Source of the DNA: Blepharisma stoltei
Taxonomy: Eukaryota > Ciliophora > Heterotrichea > Heterotrichida > Blepharismidae
DNA: 64,000 nucleotides
Assembly: GCA_914767885.1 (NCBI GenBank)
Contig: CAJZBQ010000021.1
Coordinates: 62,001-126,000, forward strand
Reading direction: 5' to 3'
Below the pieces are notes generated by a model that was given only the letters and a program-made list of their open reading frames with translations, ran no database searches and was not told the origin of the DNA. This document shows positions 22,058-34,462 of this stretch, piece after piece. Every line of letters begins with the position of its first letter. Position 1 is the first letter of the stretch. A program made the position numbers and the translations under genes.

Positions 22058-23489
22058 TTAAGAATGGGCTTCTTCTTTTGCACCTTCATGAAGATGCTCA
22101 GCTGCCTTTGCTGCTTTAGCTTTTTTCTTTTCTTCATCACTTGAAGAAGAGCTTGATGAAGAAGACGAAGAACTGGACGATTTTTTATCTTTATGGTCCT
22201 TGTGCTCATGGTCCTTATGCTCATGGTCTTTATGCTCATGGTCTTTATCATGGCCTTCATGATGATCATGCACTTCGTGGATCTCGTGGGTCTCGTGGGT
22301 CTCGTGAGTCTCTCCTTCATGATGGTGATGGCGGTGGCGATGATGATGCTCTCCAGACACTTCTACAGTGACTTCTACTTTCTTTTCACTTTTTCCTGAT
22401 TTTCCTTTTAGTACGTCAGCAGCTACTACTTTGGCTGGTGGAGGCCTATGACTAAGCACCAAAAGTCTGATTCCATGAGGGGTCAATAAAGTTCCATTGT
22501 CTTCGTCATCAAAGACTTTTAGAAAATCTTGCAAGGAAATCTGCTCTTTTGGCTTGACTTCTTTGACTTCTTCTACTTTGGCTTCTACTTTTTTAACCTC
22601 TTCATGCTTCTCCTCCTTTTTTCCATCCTCCTTTTTCTCTTCTTTTTTCTCTTCCTTTTTCTCTTCTTTTTTATCTTCAGTTTTTTTCTCAGCAAAGTAA
22701 ATAAATTTTTTATATAATTTTTTTTTTGAAAAATAATTTTTATAATACAAGCTGCTTAAAATTCAACAGAAATTAGCTAGAGATTTCATTATAATTTTTT
22801 ATTATTATATATTGAGTATATTTTTGTAATAATTTTTTTTATTAAAAACGTTTTTGCTCATTTATGGATACTTATTTTCTAAAAATATAAAGATTTTTCT
22901 ACCAGTTTTGCTCTGTCACAGATGGGAGTCAGCTTTTTTTCTTTTCTCCTAGGAAAGTTTGAACGATATGGATAGTCGCTTTTTCCTTATATTCATTAAG
23001 GAGCTTAACATAGTTATTCCACTTTTCTTCAGTTATTTCCGTTCCTGCACCTCTAAGTATAGTAAGTTTATTGACAGAAATTTCGACCATATCAGCTACT
23101 AAAGCATGGATTTCAGCCCTGTGGAGTTCTTTGGTATCCATAGGGTCTCTTGTTTCGAACAAGAGTTTTGCCTTGTCTTTAGCACTGCCTTGGCTTATCA
23201 TTGCTCCAAGAACTAGCAGATGGCGAAGTGGGAGTTTTCCATCGTGGCCTTTAAATGATGCAAAGAAATCAGCTGCTTTAGGGCTATAAGCAGTGTTTTC
23301 TACGTTAAGGCTGAGATAAGAAACTATATCACGCCATTGCTCAGCGTTGACTTCAAAGCCTGCTGAGTATTTATGATGGCAAAAATCTACTATTTTGCAG
23401 TTGTGGCTTCCGTAGTTTAGCTGTGCTTCTTGGCGGAGCAAAATTCGCTCCTCTTCGGATAATTCTGTTCTGCTTCCTTGGCAACCCAT
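22058..23489 (-). CDS. EF-hand-like protein, possibly acylated, with Lys/Glu and His/Asp-rich tail
   Basis: ATG 23489 starts MGCQGSR, a context that could take N-myristate and palmitate (inference). Rough residues 20-185 look like degenerate EF-hand pairs (FFASFKGHDGKL, KAKLLFETRD). After a 202-bp IES comes a KKEEKKEE block, another EF-like segment (FLKVFDDEDNGTLL), a His-rich stretch (HHHRHRHHHHEG), tandem HEHKD repeats and a 14-Ser run before the stop. The His/Asp repeats could bind divalent metal; no function can be assigned. The gene lies 37 bp upstream of ABC transporter B in the same direction. Confidence 0.7.
22698..22899. other. IES, 202 bp, TA-bounded
   Basis: Joining gives VTEQNWYFAEKKTEDKK in the EF-hand-like gene. 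Highly AT-rich. Confidence 0.65.
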
Positions 23490-24072
23490 ATTTTTATTAA
23501 AACCAATGGTTTTTTTAAGCTTAACTGATGATAAAAAGGTTTTATAAATTTATTAAATTCGCCATAATTATCAATAAAAATTATTGTTCATTGCTTTTAT
23601 AATTAAAAATTCATTAATTTTTTTTATTAAAAAATAAAATTCGGTTATTTTCAAAGTAAAGGAAATAGCTAATTATTAACTGTAAATAGATTTTCAAGAA
23701 TTATTTTATACAAAATAGTCTGCAATTGGTTAATGCTATTTGCTAATAATTAAATATAATTTTTAGACGACAGAAAACTTAATTTTGTCTATATAACTAT
23801 AATGATAGGTATTTTGAGATAAATTATATTCTTTAATTTTTTCCCCAGTTCTTCTGCGTAAATCCCTTTTTCTAGAATTGCAAAATTTATATAAAATTAC
23901 CAATTATATTGATGACGTTAGTAAAAATGGGTTGGACATCAAATAAATAAAAGTCTTAATAGGATAAAAATTAGAAAATAGAACTTAATTAATTATAATA
24001 CCTAACGTTATAGCGAACCTATGTTATAAATTAGCGTATTTTGCTAATAAAAATTATCGCAATTTTTGCTAA
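23490..24072. other. AT-rich intergenic region
   Basis: Upstream of the EF-hand-like gene. No open frame or repeat supported. Confidence 0.45.
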
Positions 24073-24600
24073 CTCCCCCCCATCCTTGATCGAACGACCC
24101 GCCATCGTTCGATCAAGGATGGGGGTTAAAAAAAAAAATTTTTTGGGAAAAAAATTTTATATATAAAATAAAAAATATAGAGTATTTAATAATTATTTTT
24201 ACAGCAAAAAATAAATTAATTTCATAAAAATACCAATTTTTAATATTTTGATTTATTAGTCACCCCTTTTAAACTGTATAAATTTTAATTTGTTCCTTAT
24301 TAAACTAAAATTTTTTTTTTAAAAATTTTAAAGAATCTCTATTTTATTAGATTATTGAGTTTTTAAGCCTAGGCTGATGACTAAATCACTTCGAATGGTT
24401 GATTTCGAAGCTTTCTGTCGTCTAAAGTCTCTAAAACAGCTTAATTATGTACATCTTCCCAAACTTTTGCTAACTAATATATTTTTATGTATATAAAAAT
24501 TTGCATGATATGAAAAATCGTTCGATCAAGGATAGGGGTTAATTTCCCCAATTTTTAGGAATTTTTACAGTTAATCGTTCGATCAAGGATGGGGGGGGAG
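24073..24600. mobile_element. family B element, copy B2 (528 bp), intergenic
   Basis: CTCCCCCCCATCCTTGATCG ... AAGGATGGGGGGGGAG, flanked by TAA at 24070-24072 and 24601-24603. Opposite orientation to B1: here the hairpin end is on the left. Confidence 0.92.
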
Positions 24601-25017
24601 TAAAGAATTATTATATTGGCTTTATTTAAGTCATGACAGCTTTCTACTATCTTTAAAGTTTGATTTCTAAAAAATAATTGTATTATAATCAAAAATGAAA
24701 TGAAGCAGAAAATAAAAATAAAAAATCATAAAAATCATTCATATTGGCTTATAAACGCTATTTAAATAATAAAAATGACATATAGAAGATTTTTTGTCTA
24801 AAAATCCAACAAGATTTTTATGAACTAGCTATAAAAAGCCATTTGTAAATTCCCATATATGCACCTTCAATTAATGATTTATATTGCTTATTATTAATTT
24901 TCATCCTATATTTAAATTATAATAATTTCTACTCAGTATCAAAATAAAATCCCCACCTGTATTATATAAGAAATTATTTTTATCTTTTGTCTCAATAAAT
25001 GTCTTCTTTTTTTATCC
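24601..25017. other. AT-rich intergenic region
   Basis: Between element B2 and the next gene. Nothing recognisable. Confidence 0.45.
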
Positions 25018-25641
25018 CTATCCTTTCTTCATATCATTCCTCAGCTGCCGTCTCAGCCTTTTCAGCCCTTCTATCGTCACAAATTCACTAGGTTCTACCT
25101 TAATATACATGCTCCTCATATATCTTCTCCTTTTTTTCATCATCATTTCTTCATATACCAAATTCGCTGATTCTTTTAATTCATTTTCTAATTTTTTGAA
25201 AATTTGTTTACTTTTATCATAACAAGGCCTCAAATTGTTCAATTTTTCTTTTTCGATTTCGTCAATAATGTGGTCAATAGATAGAAGTCTGTTTCTTTGA
25301 GTTTTGGACCCATGCAGATTAGGATGTGATTGAATTTTACAGAGCTCAGAAAAACGTGATTTAGAAGGGATTGAAGTGCTTGGAGACCTTGTGTGACAGC
25401 CTGTACTGTCTTGTGAGATTGCTCTATAAGTTAATGTGGAATGCTTTGTAGGGCTAGGGGGAGATCTGGTAGGACTTTGAGATAGGATTTTTGGGTATAG
25501 AAGGTAGTTAGGCAGCCTAGTGGAAATTGCAGAGAACCTTCGAGTTGTGCTTTTAAAGGCTTCAGCAGCCCCTTTTGGGCTTGCAGGGGTAGAAATCAGC
25601 GTGATTTTTGGTATTGTGCGTTTTCTTATCCCAGTTTCCAT
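25018..25641 (-). CDS. unknown basic Ser/Pro-rich protein
   Basis: A single uninterrupted frame of 207 residues from ATG 25641 to a TAG stop, no IES. The N-terminal half is rich in Ser, Thr, Pro and Arg with several TPxxSP-like and SPxxSP-like sites (SQSPTRSPPSPTKHS), suggesting a phosphorylated disordered region. The C-terminal half is helical and basic (MMMKKRRRYMRSMY). No family recognised. Codon use and absence of internal stops across 207 codons in AT-rich DNA support it being real. Confidence 0.6.
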   Translation of the reverse strand: METGIRKRTIPKITLISTPASPKGAAEAFKSTTRRFSAISTRLPNYLLYPKILSQSPTRSPPSPTKHSTLTYRAISQDSTGCHTRSPSTSIPSKSRFSELCKIQSHPNLHGSKTQRNRLLSIDHIIDEIEKEKLNNLRPCYDKSKQIFKKLENELKESANLVYEEMMMKKRRRYMRSMYIKVEPSEFVTIEGLKRLRRQLRNDMKKG

Positions 25642-25703
25642 ATAATTTTAAATATTCGTCAATTTAAATTCTAGCTTTAATTTTTTAAAAAAGCTTAAAT
25701 TAG

Positions 25704-26482
25704 CTAACGACGACGCATTGCGAGTCCGTGCACTGGTTTCTTCCCTTGCTCATCATACTTGCTGCTCCAGCCTGCTATGAATTCTTCTAGCTGTTGTACG
25801 TCAGATCCATAGTCGTAAACCAAATCAGCGAAATCACTAAAGCACTTCTCAAAGGCTTGTTCGTCTTTATCCCCACCATTATTATTCTCAAATATATTAT
25901 TAAGCTTTTTTTTTTATATAATGCATTGGCGAAGCCAATGCCCAATTTTTAATAGTAATTTACTTAAAATAGAATAGCATGGCTTGCCATGCAACTTGCA
26001 GCAGTTGCTCTTGCCTTTGCTAATTTCTGCTCAATTTCTATTTTCACGGACTTTTGAGGCAACATGCATAACTTAGGGCAATCTTCAGATTCATCTTTAC
26101 TTGCATAACAAAGATCAAGGCAACCTTGCTTTTTGGTCTCAAGGACTTTGTAAGCTTGGCTTCTTTCTACGTTCTTCTCAATGAGATCAAAGCCATAATG
26201 AAGCTTTTTAACTGATTCGAACTCGTGAGACTCCGAGTTGTAAGATGCTGGCAGAGGCTTCGTTTGAGGTGCTGTGATCTGGCTTTCTTCTGGGGCAAGG
26301 CCTGTTTGGGCTGCAAGGTCACGGTACCAGCGAAGATTCCAAGAATATCCTCCAGGGGAATAAAGCCAGCTTGGCATATACTGAAGTCCAAGCTTGTGGC
26401 GTTCTTCAGGGTCTGACTGATTGAGATAATAGTAATAGATCTTCCAACATATAGCTGAGAATGGGTATCCCTTTTTCCTAAT
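25704..26482 (-). CDS. unknown protein, N-terminus unresolved
   Basis: Open from 26482 (after an in-frame TAG) to the TAG at 25704. The first part, LNQSDPEERHKLGLQYMPSW then LYSPGGYSWNLRWYRDLAAQ, is aromatic-rich and well ordered. A CxxxC...CxxxC pattern (CLDLCYASKDESEDCPKLC) follows, then an acidic tail ending HGLAMRRR. No family recognised. No start codon lies in the open frame before rough residue 30, so a first exon is probably separated by an IES or intron. One IES restores the C-terminal part. Confidence 0.55.
25893..25969. other. IES, 77 bp, TA-bounded
   Basis: Joining gives MASHAILFENNNGGDKDE. It contains a small palindrome TTGGCGAAGCCAA. Confidence 0.65.
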
Positions 26483-26693
26483 CTAACACACCCCAACACC
26501 CTGGCCCAAATTTTTATCCTTCTTCGAAACTAGTCTCCCCTCTTTTTATCTTTTCCTTATTTTTTTAATTTTTGATAATCCATGTTTAAGATTATAATTA
26601 AATATATCCACCAAGTAAATGCTATGATAAAGATTTAGCGAAATTAAATTCATCTGATTTTTCAATCCATTTAAATATGATTTTCTCGACTCC

Positions 26694-29600
26694 TTATTCG
26701 AACCCTGGAGGAGGTCTCAAGTCCCAACTTTCAAATCCTGAATAATGAAGCCTCGAATGCTTGGAGTCAGAGTCGTGACTTAAGCCTTCACTTAAGGTGC
26801 GGTTGTGGACATTCCAAATAGTCGCACTCGGGTTGAACTTTACACTGTCACTGCTAAGATGAGGAGACGCTGGACCTTGTAGAGAACTCGACAAATCATT
26901 AGAAGCGTTGAAATAGTCCTCGTAAATGCTTCAGGATTTGTCTTCTTCTACGGGTTTTACAATCTGCATTGGCAGACTTGATATATTTACTATCCTTTGC
27001 ATATGATTATGTGAAAAGAGATCATTGGAAATTCCTACACCGTCATCGTAGCCTGATGAGACATGCCGTGGATGAGGAGAAGGCGAAGAATTTTGTGTCT
27101 GTTCTAAAACAGCTGAGCCAAATGAGTCTCTGAAAGGAGAATAAAAATAGTCAAAATGCGGATTTTCTGATCTAAAGATCATATAGGTTTCTTTGGTTTT
27201 TATAATTTCAAGCTGGTTTTTGCCAAAAGTTTGGATAAATTCGCAGAGATTAGCGACTTGATAGCTTGCTCATGAAATAGGCTGCCCAAGTCTATCAAGA
27301 AGTTGCTGCTCGAGTTTTGATTCAGAAAGGCCAAATTTGTTTTCGTTGAGGGATTGGAAAATAAGATCTATTCCTTTATTAATAGAATATGGGGATATAT
27401 TTTTTTTTTAAAAAAAATTGTGGGAAATTATGCGAAAAAGTATAAAAATTTGGTCAACAGAAGGAGGAGAATTAGAAATTTGCCTAATTTCCCTGCTGCG
27501 AGCGAACAAAAAAGTTGTTTTTCGCTCACGGAGGGGTTAATTTATTTTTTTTAAAATTTATATATAATTTTATCGTAATTTTTTTTCAAAATTTAAAAAA
27601 ATTCGTTAAAATTGAGAAGTAAATATTAATTAATTTGTAAAATTTATGTTTTAAAACTCAAGCTTTTTAAAATTAAACAGAGTTAGTTCGAGATTTCATT
27701 ATAATAATTATCACTTATAATCAAAATATTTTTTTTATAAAACATTTTTATATTAAAACAATTATTGTTCGCGGGATTTTTCCAATGGTTTTGTTCGTTA
27801 ACGGAGGGGGAGTAAGCTTTATGTCATTTAATACCACAAATGGATGGTTTGTGCCTCTCAGCTCTACAGACACAGACGGAATTGCTAGAAGTAAATCTTT
27901 TAGCTTGGCGAAGCCAAGCTCTGTTATATTCAGCTGAAACTTTAGCGACCTTTTCAACAGTAATGGAAGCTGTGCTAGCGAAATCTCATGAGGCGGTTTT
28001 TCTAAATATTCCTATCTATAGTCAATTTATTGTTATTACTAAAATGCAAAAAAAATAAATTTCTTTTATAAAATAATATACTCTAATATAGCTTTTTCAA
28101 TCGCCTGCATTTTTCTCTGAATTTCTATTTTCGAGGTTGACCTCTGATGGCTTGGTGTCCACACTAACAAAGTCCTTTGGTACCTCAACAAGTCTTCATT
28201 TATTGCTATCTGTATCATATAGCTAATTTTTCCAAGAGAGCAGCTTCTCATAGCACTTGGTCCACAAAGTTTCACAAACTGCGCACATCCGTACCTTCCA
28301 CCTGGAATTACCCTGATTTCTTCATCCTGCAAGCTTTTTTTGTGCTTTTTTGAGGTAAAATAGTCCTCAAGAAATTGCATGAGTTCTCGTCAGTCTTCAG
28401 TATCTTTAAGATTTAAATAGTCACCAAATTTAGAATGCTGGTCTAAGGCCACCCACTCTTCGCCGCTTGGGTAAATTAAGGATTTTAATGAAAAACCCAA
28501 GGGAAATTTTTTTCTCCATATAAAAGTTACTGTTTCTATTTGGCTTTGCCATAAAAAATTAAAAAAAAGGAAAAAAAATTATGATAATTTGGGATTTTTT
28601 ATAACTCCCCGCAAATTAAAAAAGTTTTGGCACCGATTGAAGGCTCATCTATTTCTCTGATACTGAATTTCGGGACATTTGAAATCGGCTGCGAAAACAG
28701 ACTAAAAGCTACTGGAGCTGACGAAGAATGGGAATGACCTCTGGCTTGTTGAATTAAATGGTCCCACTGAGCTACAGTCGGCTTTAAATCAAAAGCTTCC
28801 CTCATGCGGCATTGGATCGCTTTTTCAGTCGGCAACATTTCGTCAGCTTTTAGCGACCTAAGCGTCCACAGCAATAAGTCAAGCGAAAGCTGCTCGATTT
28901 TTAAGCTGGCAAATTCTATGCTGGAGTCTCCCAGTTCTCGTGAGGTCAAGCGGATTACATTTTTCTTTTCAGCTGTTTTTACTAATTTTATGATAGAGTC
29001 ACTATTAGTTTTCAGCCGAGACCTCAAGTTTTCAATAAGCTCCGGGACTTCGTGAAGCAGATTTCCCTTGCTGGCTTCTTCTTTTAAATAAGCCCAAATC
29101 TGGTTTATCGCTAAAGTTTTTTTTTCATCAATTTGGTTGATTTCTTTGACTTCGGAAAATCTGGTATTGTCTTCTCTATTCCTGGATTTAATAGGAGCTG
29201 ATTCGTTACTGGTGATGGTTTCTAGCTGCAAAGGAAGGATTCGGCTTGATATTATAAACTCGATGCCAGGGACATTACTTTTGAGCTGAATTAAATGAGG
29301 CTTTATCTGCAAACTGTGTGCAGTAATCACTAATACATGTGTCAGTCCATTGTTTGATAGCACAGACACATCAAGCAAAATAGCTTCATTATCCTTAATC
29401 CCTTGAAAATAAATTGGAGTTATTCCTTCTTTAATAGCAGCTTCTTTTCATCTGCCTCACGGATCTCCATAAGTTCTAACAAACTTAGGCACCCCAACCC
29501 TCTGCGAAATCTCATTGAGCGCTTGTCTTATATCTTCAGCACGTGATGGTTTGCATGACCCAAAATCCCAAAACACCCCAAGCTGCTTTGGGGACTCAAA

Positions 29601-29834
29601 AGTCTCTTTGGAATGGTTTACATGGGACACTTCGCAGTTTTCACAAGCCGAAATGTCGCAGGTTTCGCATCTCATCACAGCAATGTTTCGGCATGAATTG
29701 CAGATCTTTGGCCTTATATGGGATTTTCTTTTTCCGCCCTTGTGGAGAGCTTCATCACAGGTGGGGCAAAGACCTTGGTCACACTCAGCACAGAAATAAA
29801 TTGCGTTGTCTGAATCGCACTCTTCGCACTTCAT
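26694..29834 (-). CDS. tandem B-box / NYN nuclease / LOTUS protein (MARF1-like)
   Basis: ATG 29834. Two B-box-like zinc modules (CEECDSDNAIYFCAECDQGL; CNSCRNIAVMRCETCD ... HVNH), then a NYN-type PIN-like domain starting GVFWDFGSCKPSR. Further on, after a helical middle, an OST-HTH/LOTUS domain (ISLAQLPLLLK ... ELGFAKLKDLL) and a second LOTUS-like segment (SESKLEQQLLDRLGQPISW). The C-terminus ends RPPPGFE. NYN plus LOTUS is the design of MARF1-type RNA-silencing factors; the B-boxes may add protein contacts. Likely cuts or regulates mRNA (inference). Three IESs and the decayed element A3 interrupt it; each removal restores LOTUS or linker codons in frame. Confidence 0.8.
27369..27440. other. 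IES, 72 bp, TA-bounded
   Basis: Joining gives SVDQIFIDLIFQSLNENKF between the LOTUS-like segments. Confidence 0.65.
27488..27812. mobile_element. family A element, copy A3 (325 bp), left end decayed
   Basis: Flanked by TAA (27485-27487, 27813-27815). The left terminus has mutated to TTTCCCTGCTGCGAGCG while the right keeps GGAGGGGGAG. It lies directly after the LOTUS domain; removal keeps the frame. Confidence 0.8.
28007..28078. other. IES, 72 bp (or 66), TA-bounded
   Basis: Joining gives AILEYLEKPPHEISLAQL at the start of the LOTUS domain. 28003-28068 is an equal alternative. Confidence 0.7.
28552..28601. other. short IES, 50 bp, TA-bounded
   Basis: Joining gives LICGELWQSQIETVTF. The shortest IES in the window. 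Confidence 0.6.
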
Positions 29835-30089
29835 ATTGCAATTTTAATGGAGTTATAAGTTTGAAGCAGTCTCTGCATTTTTTCTTATATAACTTATTAG
29901 ATTATTATATGAAAAATAAATGAGGGTTTAAATAAAAATGGAAATTTTTGATTTTTATAGGAAATAAGGAATTATTTAAGGATTAATAGGAATTTTGGGA
30001 TATTAAAGGATAAGTTTTGTATAAGAAAAACAGATTTTTATTGGCAATTTTTAAATAAAATTTAGAGGATTTATTAATTTTCTGTATAA

Positions 30090-33000
30090 ATGGAATTTGT
30101 ACTTGGGGACTTGATCTGGATATATCCTCATGATGAATTATCATGGGCTCCTGGCGAAATCACCAGCATTGAAGAAAACGCCTACGTCGTCAGTGTAAAA
30201 GATTTTCCAGACAGCGATCTCTATAGAGTTGAAAAGCAGCATGCCCTTCCTGTACATCCCAGCTGTTTAGAAGGAATCCCAGACTTATTATCTCTCGGAG
30301 AATTTAACCTAGGCGCTTTATTGCACAACGTAAGGACGAGATATTTCCAAAACAATATATATACATCAGTCGGAAGCCCAATTTTGATATCTATCAACCC
30401 ATATACGAAATTACCTATTTATACACAAAAACATGCAGAAATGTATAGAGGCAAAGGAAAAGAAAATTTAGCACCTCATTTGTATTTGATGGCTGAGCAA
30501 GCACATTCGGCATTGCTGGAATCTAATCAGTCTATAATTATTTCTGGAGAAAGTGGGTCAGGGAAGACAGAAGCTGCAAAAATAATTTTAAGCTATTTGG
30601 CTGGGTTTTCTGGGGAGGCTAGCAAAGGAGGGAATTCTATAGAAAACCAGGTTTTGGACTCAAATCCTATTTTAGAAGCTTTTGGGAATGCAAAAACTCT
30701 CAGAAATGACAATTCGTCAAGATTTGGGAAATTCATTGAAATTCATTTTGATAGTGTTACAAGGAAGCTGCATTCAGCCAGAATCGAAAATTATTTATTG
30801 GAAAAATCTAGGATTGTTACACAAATTGAAGGAGAAAGGAATTATCATTTCTTTTATCAGCTGTGCGCTGGGGCTAATGATACAGAAAGAGAACTATTTA
30901 AAATTTTATCAGCTGAGAGCTATAATTATCTATGCAAAGGTGGCTGTTTAGAAATTCCGGATGTTGATGATGCTGAAAATTATCAGCAAACCAGGGAATG
31001 TATGAAAATTTTGGGGTTCACAGAGCAAGAACAAATGGATATTTTGAGAATTGTGACAGGAGTTTTATATATGGGAAATCTTGAATTTGTAGGAGAAGAA
31101 AATGCAGAAATTGAAAATTATGAAATTTTGGAAATTATTGCAAATTTATTAAAAATCCCTGTAAAAGCTGTAGAAAAAATATTGACTACAAGGATCATGA
31201 TAGACCCTATGACTAAAAAAGAAATAGAAATGCTTCAAAACCCTGGCCAAGCTATGTATATAAGAGATGCCACATCAAAAGCAATATATAGTAAGCTATT
31301 TGTGTGGCTTGTCAATAGAATTAACGAATCAATTGCAGTAAAACAGAAAAAAACTACCAAAATAATAGGTCTGCTCGATATATACGGTTTTGAAGTCTTT
31401 GAAGACAACTCTTATGAGCAGCTTTGTATTAACTACGCAAATGAAAAGCTTCAGCAGCATTTTAACCACCATATGTTTAAGCTCGAACAGTCAGAATATT
31501 CCAAAGAAAAAATCAAATGAGACCATATCTCCTATGAAGATAATCAGCTTTGTATAGACTTAATTGAAAAAAAACCTATAGGTGTAATCGCTTTATTAGA
31601 CGAACAATGCAAGCTGCAAAGAGGGAGCGACAAAACTTTTCTATCAAATTTGCACTCAATGAAAGAAAAAAGCAATTATTTGTGTGACCCTGGGCAGTTT
31701 GCCAATGACTATTTCGGAATTTCACATTATGCAGGAAATGTTTTTTATAATGTGAATGGGTTTTGTGAAAAAAATAAAGATACATTAAACCCAGAAATAA
31801 TAAAAGCAGTCGACTTATCTGAATGTGAGCTATTAAGGTTAATTTTTACTGAGCCAAAAGTAAAAAAATCAAGAGGCAAAAAAGATGGAAGCACCCCAGG
31901 GACTCTTAACGCCCCCACAATAGCAACCCAATTCAAAGGGCAGCTTCATGACCTTATGAAAGCTTTATCAGCAGCCACACCTTCCTATATCCGCTGTATC
32001 AAGCCAAATTCTCACAAATCCCCTAAAGAATTCGATTCAGTCGACGTAGAAAGGCAGCTCCGATGTGCTGGGATGCTTGAATCTATACGTATCAGAAAAG
32101 CTGGATACTCAGTCAGAAGGTCTATTCAAGAATTTGTAGGAAAATACTGGATTTTGGCTCCTTCTATAAAAAAACAAAGCATGAGCAATATGGCACAATG
32201 CAAAGAGTTATTTGGGGTGTTAATGAAAAATCCGTCATTAAGGAATATGCTGGATCCTGATAAAAAATTATGCCAAATTGGCATAACAAAGGTATTTATG
32301 AAGGACGAGCTCAGGCAAGCTATTGATGTAGAGTACGCAAAAGCTGCCCATGGCCATGCAGTAAGGATTCAAGCGTTATTTAGAGGGCATAAGCAGAAAA
32401 AAAAGTATCAGTTTTTGTACGTTTGTGTATTGTGTCTGCAGAAAAATATTAGAAATTTCTTGTGGAGGAGGAAATTAGGCAGGAAAATTGAAGCGAAAAA
32501 GAAGCTGAAGAGGTGGATAGCGAGTTTGACGTGTAAAGAGAGGAAAAATAGAATGATAAGGGCGGTGGAAATTATTGAGAGAGGGGTTAGGAGAGCTTTG
32601 TGCAGAGAAATAATTAAAAAAATTGCATGTGAAAATAAGGAAAAAGAGATGAAGAAGGCTGAAGAAATAAAAGATGAAGTGAGACTCGAAGAGGTCAAAA
32701 GGGTGGAGATTCAAAAAGAAGAGACTAAAATTGAGGTAACTAGCAGTGATAACTCAGAAAAAAGTCAAGAAATTTATATGAAGGACCAAATAAAATATTC
32801 TCTAATTATTAAATTCCCCTTATTAATACCATAATTTTTATTTTCCATAAATAATTTCTAATCCTATATAAAAAATTTATACGAAAAAACTGAATCTTCC
32901 ACAACTGAAGAAACCGAAGATTTCGAAGTCAGTATCAGACAGATCAACGAAAGGCCCAGAAATTTATCCCATAGAGAACTTATATCAGGGAATGCTCCTG

Positions 33001-34453
33001 TTATAGAAACTCTCAAACAAGAAATTTCTTCATTAACGTCAAAATTAACTTATGAGCGAGAAAAAACCTCAGAACTTGAAGGACAAGTCGAGCATTATAG
33101 AAAACTATACGAGTCTGCCTTAGAGCAGCTTCACAATGCGCAGTCTGACAAGCGGAATTTTACTATTACTCTGGATAGGGAGTCTAAAAAATTATCAGGA
33201 GACCCAGATCTTAAGCTAGCTAGAGATTTAGCTGCAAAGGATAATGAAATTTCTATGCTTCAATTAAAACTAGATGCTGCAAACCATCAATGTGAAGAGC
33301 TTGAAGAATATAACCGAGAGCTAAAAGGAAAAGAATCGAGCTGGAGACAAAAACTTGAACAAGAGGTCATAAAGCATACTCAAGAAATGCAAGCTTTGAG
33401 AATACAATTAAGCCAAAAACCAGCTGAAATAGAAAGATCTGATAATGATAAAGAAATAAAAATTTTGAAGCAAAATTTGAGGTCTTTGGAGTCAGAAAAC
33501 TCAAGCTTAAAATCTCAAATGAAATCGCTTGATGAAGAATTATCTGAAACTCGGAATAATGAAACAAGGATTAGAGATCAGCTTAAGAAAGCTCAAGATG
33601 AGTATACAAGTAAAGCAAATAAACTCAGCAAGGCAGAATCTGAAAATTATGAAAATATCCAAAAACAGCTCCAGCAAAATCTATTATATAAATAATTAAT
33701 TTGGCATTTTAAAATTAATTTCTGATATTATATTTATAATAATTTAAAATTAAGCAAAATAGTATAGAAGAACTCCAAAAGGTCGTAGACTCTCAAAGAG
33801 ACGAAAACGAAGAGCTTCATGAAGAAATGGAAACTCTTAAAGGCGACGTCAACCGCATGGCTTCTCTTGAGCGCTTTTATAAAGACGAAATCTCCAAACT
33901 CCAAAAGCAAAACAAAGACAAGCACCAACAGCTTAAAGATCTAGAATCCCAGCTTGAGCAGCTTCATACCGAAAAACTTGAACTTTCCAAGCAGAAAATA
34001 GAACAAGACGCCTTAATCGCCCATCTCCAAAACTCAGAAGAAGAAAAACGCAACGCAAAAAAATTAAAATCCACAATTGAAGCTCAAGAAGAAGAAATTG
34101 AAGAGCTCGCCAAAGAGCTGGAAGCAAGCAAACAGGTTTATGCCACATTGGTGACTTTATTAAAGTTTAAAAATACAGAAATCGAGCATTATAAGAACTG
34201 GCAAGCAGGAAGGACCGATAAGGACTATCAAAAAGAAATAGGAGATTTGAAATATCAGGAACAAAATTGGGGTTAATATGAAATTTTACTATAAAAAATT
34301 AAAAAAATCACTATTAATTTTATATATAAATAATTCACTTTTTTCACGTAGACCTAACAAAATCTGCTTGAAAAGTAATTTTTATGTAGACTTGATGAAC
34401 AAATGACTGCGTTAAATGCAGAAGAGGAAGATACAAGTGAGGAGGATGATTAA
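30090..34453 (+). CDS. myosin heavy chain with IQ motifs and coiled-coil tail
   Basis: Actin motor. ATG 30090. SH3-like N-terminus (DLIWIYPHDELSWAPGEI), P-loop GESGSGKTEAAK, switch I NDNSSRFGKF, switch II LLDIYGFEVFEDNSYEQLCI, actin-binding/SH1 region CAGMLESIRIRKAGYSVR, then IQ-like motifs (AVRIQALFRGHKQKKKY). A basic/Glu-rich neck and a long coiled coil follow. TGA at 31518 encodes Trp in the motor (KEKIKWDHISY). Two IESs lie in the tail; the motor is uninterrupted. The 3' end is not fully solved: after 34276 the frame hits TAA, and an acidic end (ALNAEEEDTSEEDD, TAA 34451-34453) with a 15-nt intron at 34375 looks like the true terminus. Confidence 0.9.
32775..32879. other. IES, about 105 bp, TA-bounded
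   Basis: Joins the neck (EKSQEIY) to the tail (EKTESSTTEE) of myosin. A TA further right (about 88 bp) is an alternative left end. Confidence 0.65.
33689..33750. other. IES, 62 bp, TA-bounded
   Basis: Joining gives QQNLLYKQNSIEELQKVV, keeping the coiled-coil heptads. Confidence 0.8.
34375..34389 (+). other. putative 15-nt intron in myosin 3' end
   Basis: GTAATTTTTATGTAG. Removal gives LLEKLDEQMTALNAEEED. The exon upstream of it has an unresolved junction. Confidence 0.6.
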
Positions 34454-34462
34454 TGAAATAAT

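Noticed and set aside
22141-22371. Plus-strand low-complexity frames with GPYAHG repeats
   Set aside because: Antisense of the His/Asp repeat region of the EF-hand-like gene.
24073-24600. CRISPR-like repeated units (ATCCTTGATCGAACGA, CTCCGTGAGCGAACAAA)
   Set aside because: They are terminal repeats of eukaryotic inverted-repeat elements, with no regular spacer array and no cas genes.
28804-29923. Plus-strand frames over the B-box/NYN gene
   Set aside because: Shadows of the minus-strand gene, with no recognisable domains.
31518-31520. Premature TGA stops or frameshifts in many genes
   Set aside because: TGA falls at conserved Trp positions, so it is a sense codon here. The remaining breaks are explained by IESs and tiny introns, not by pseudogenes.
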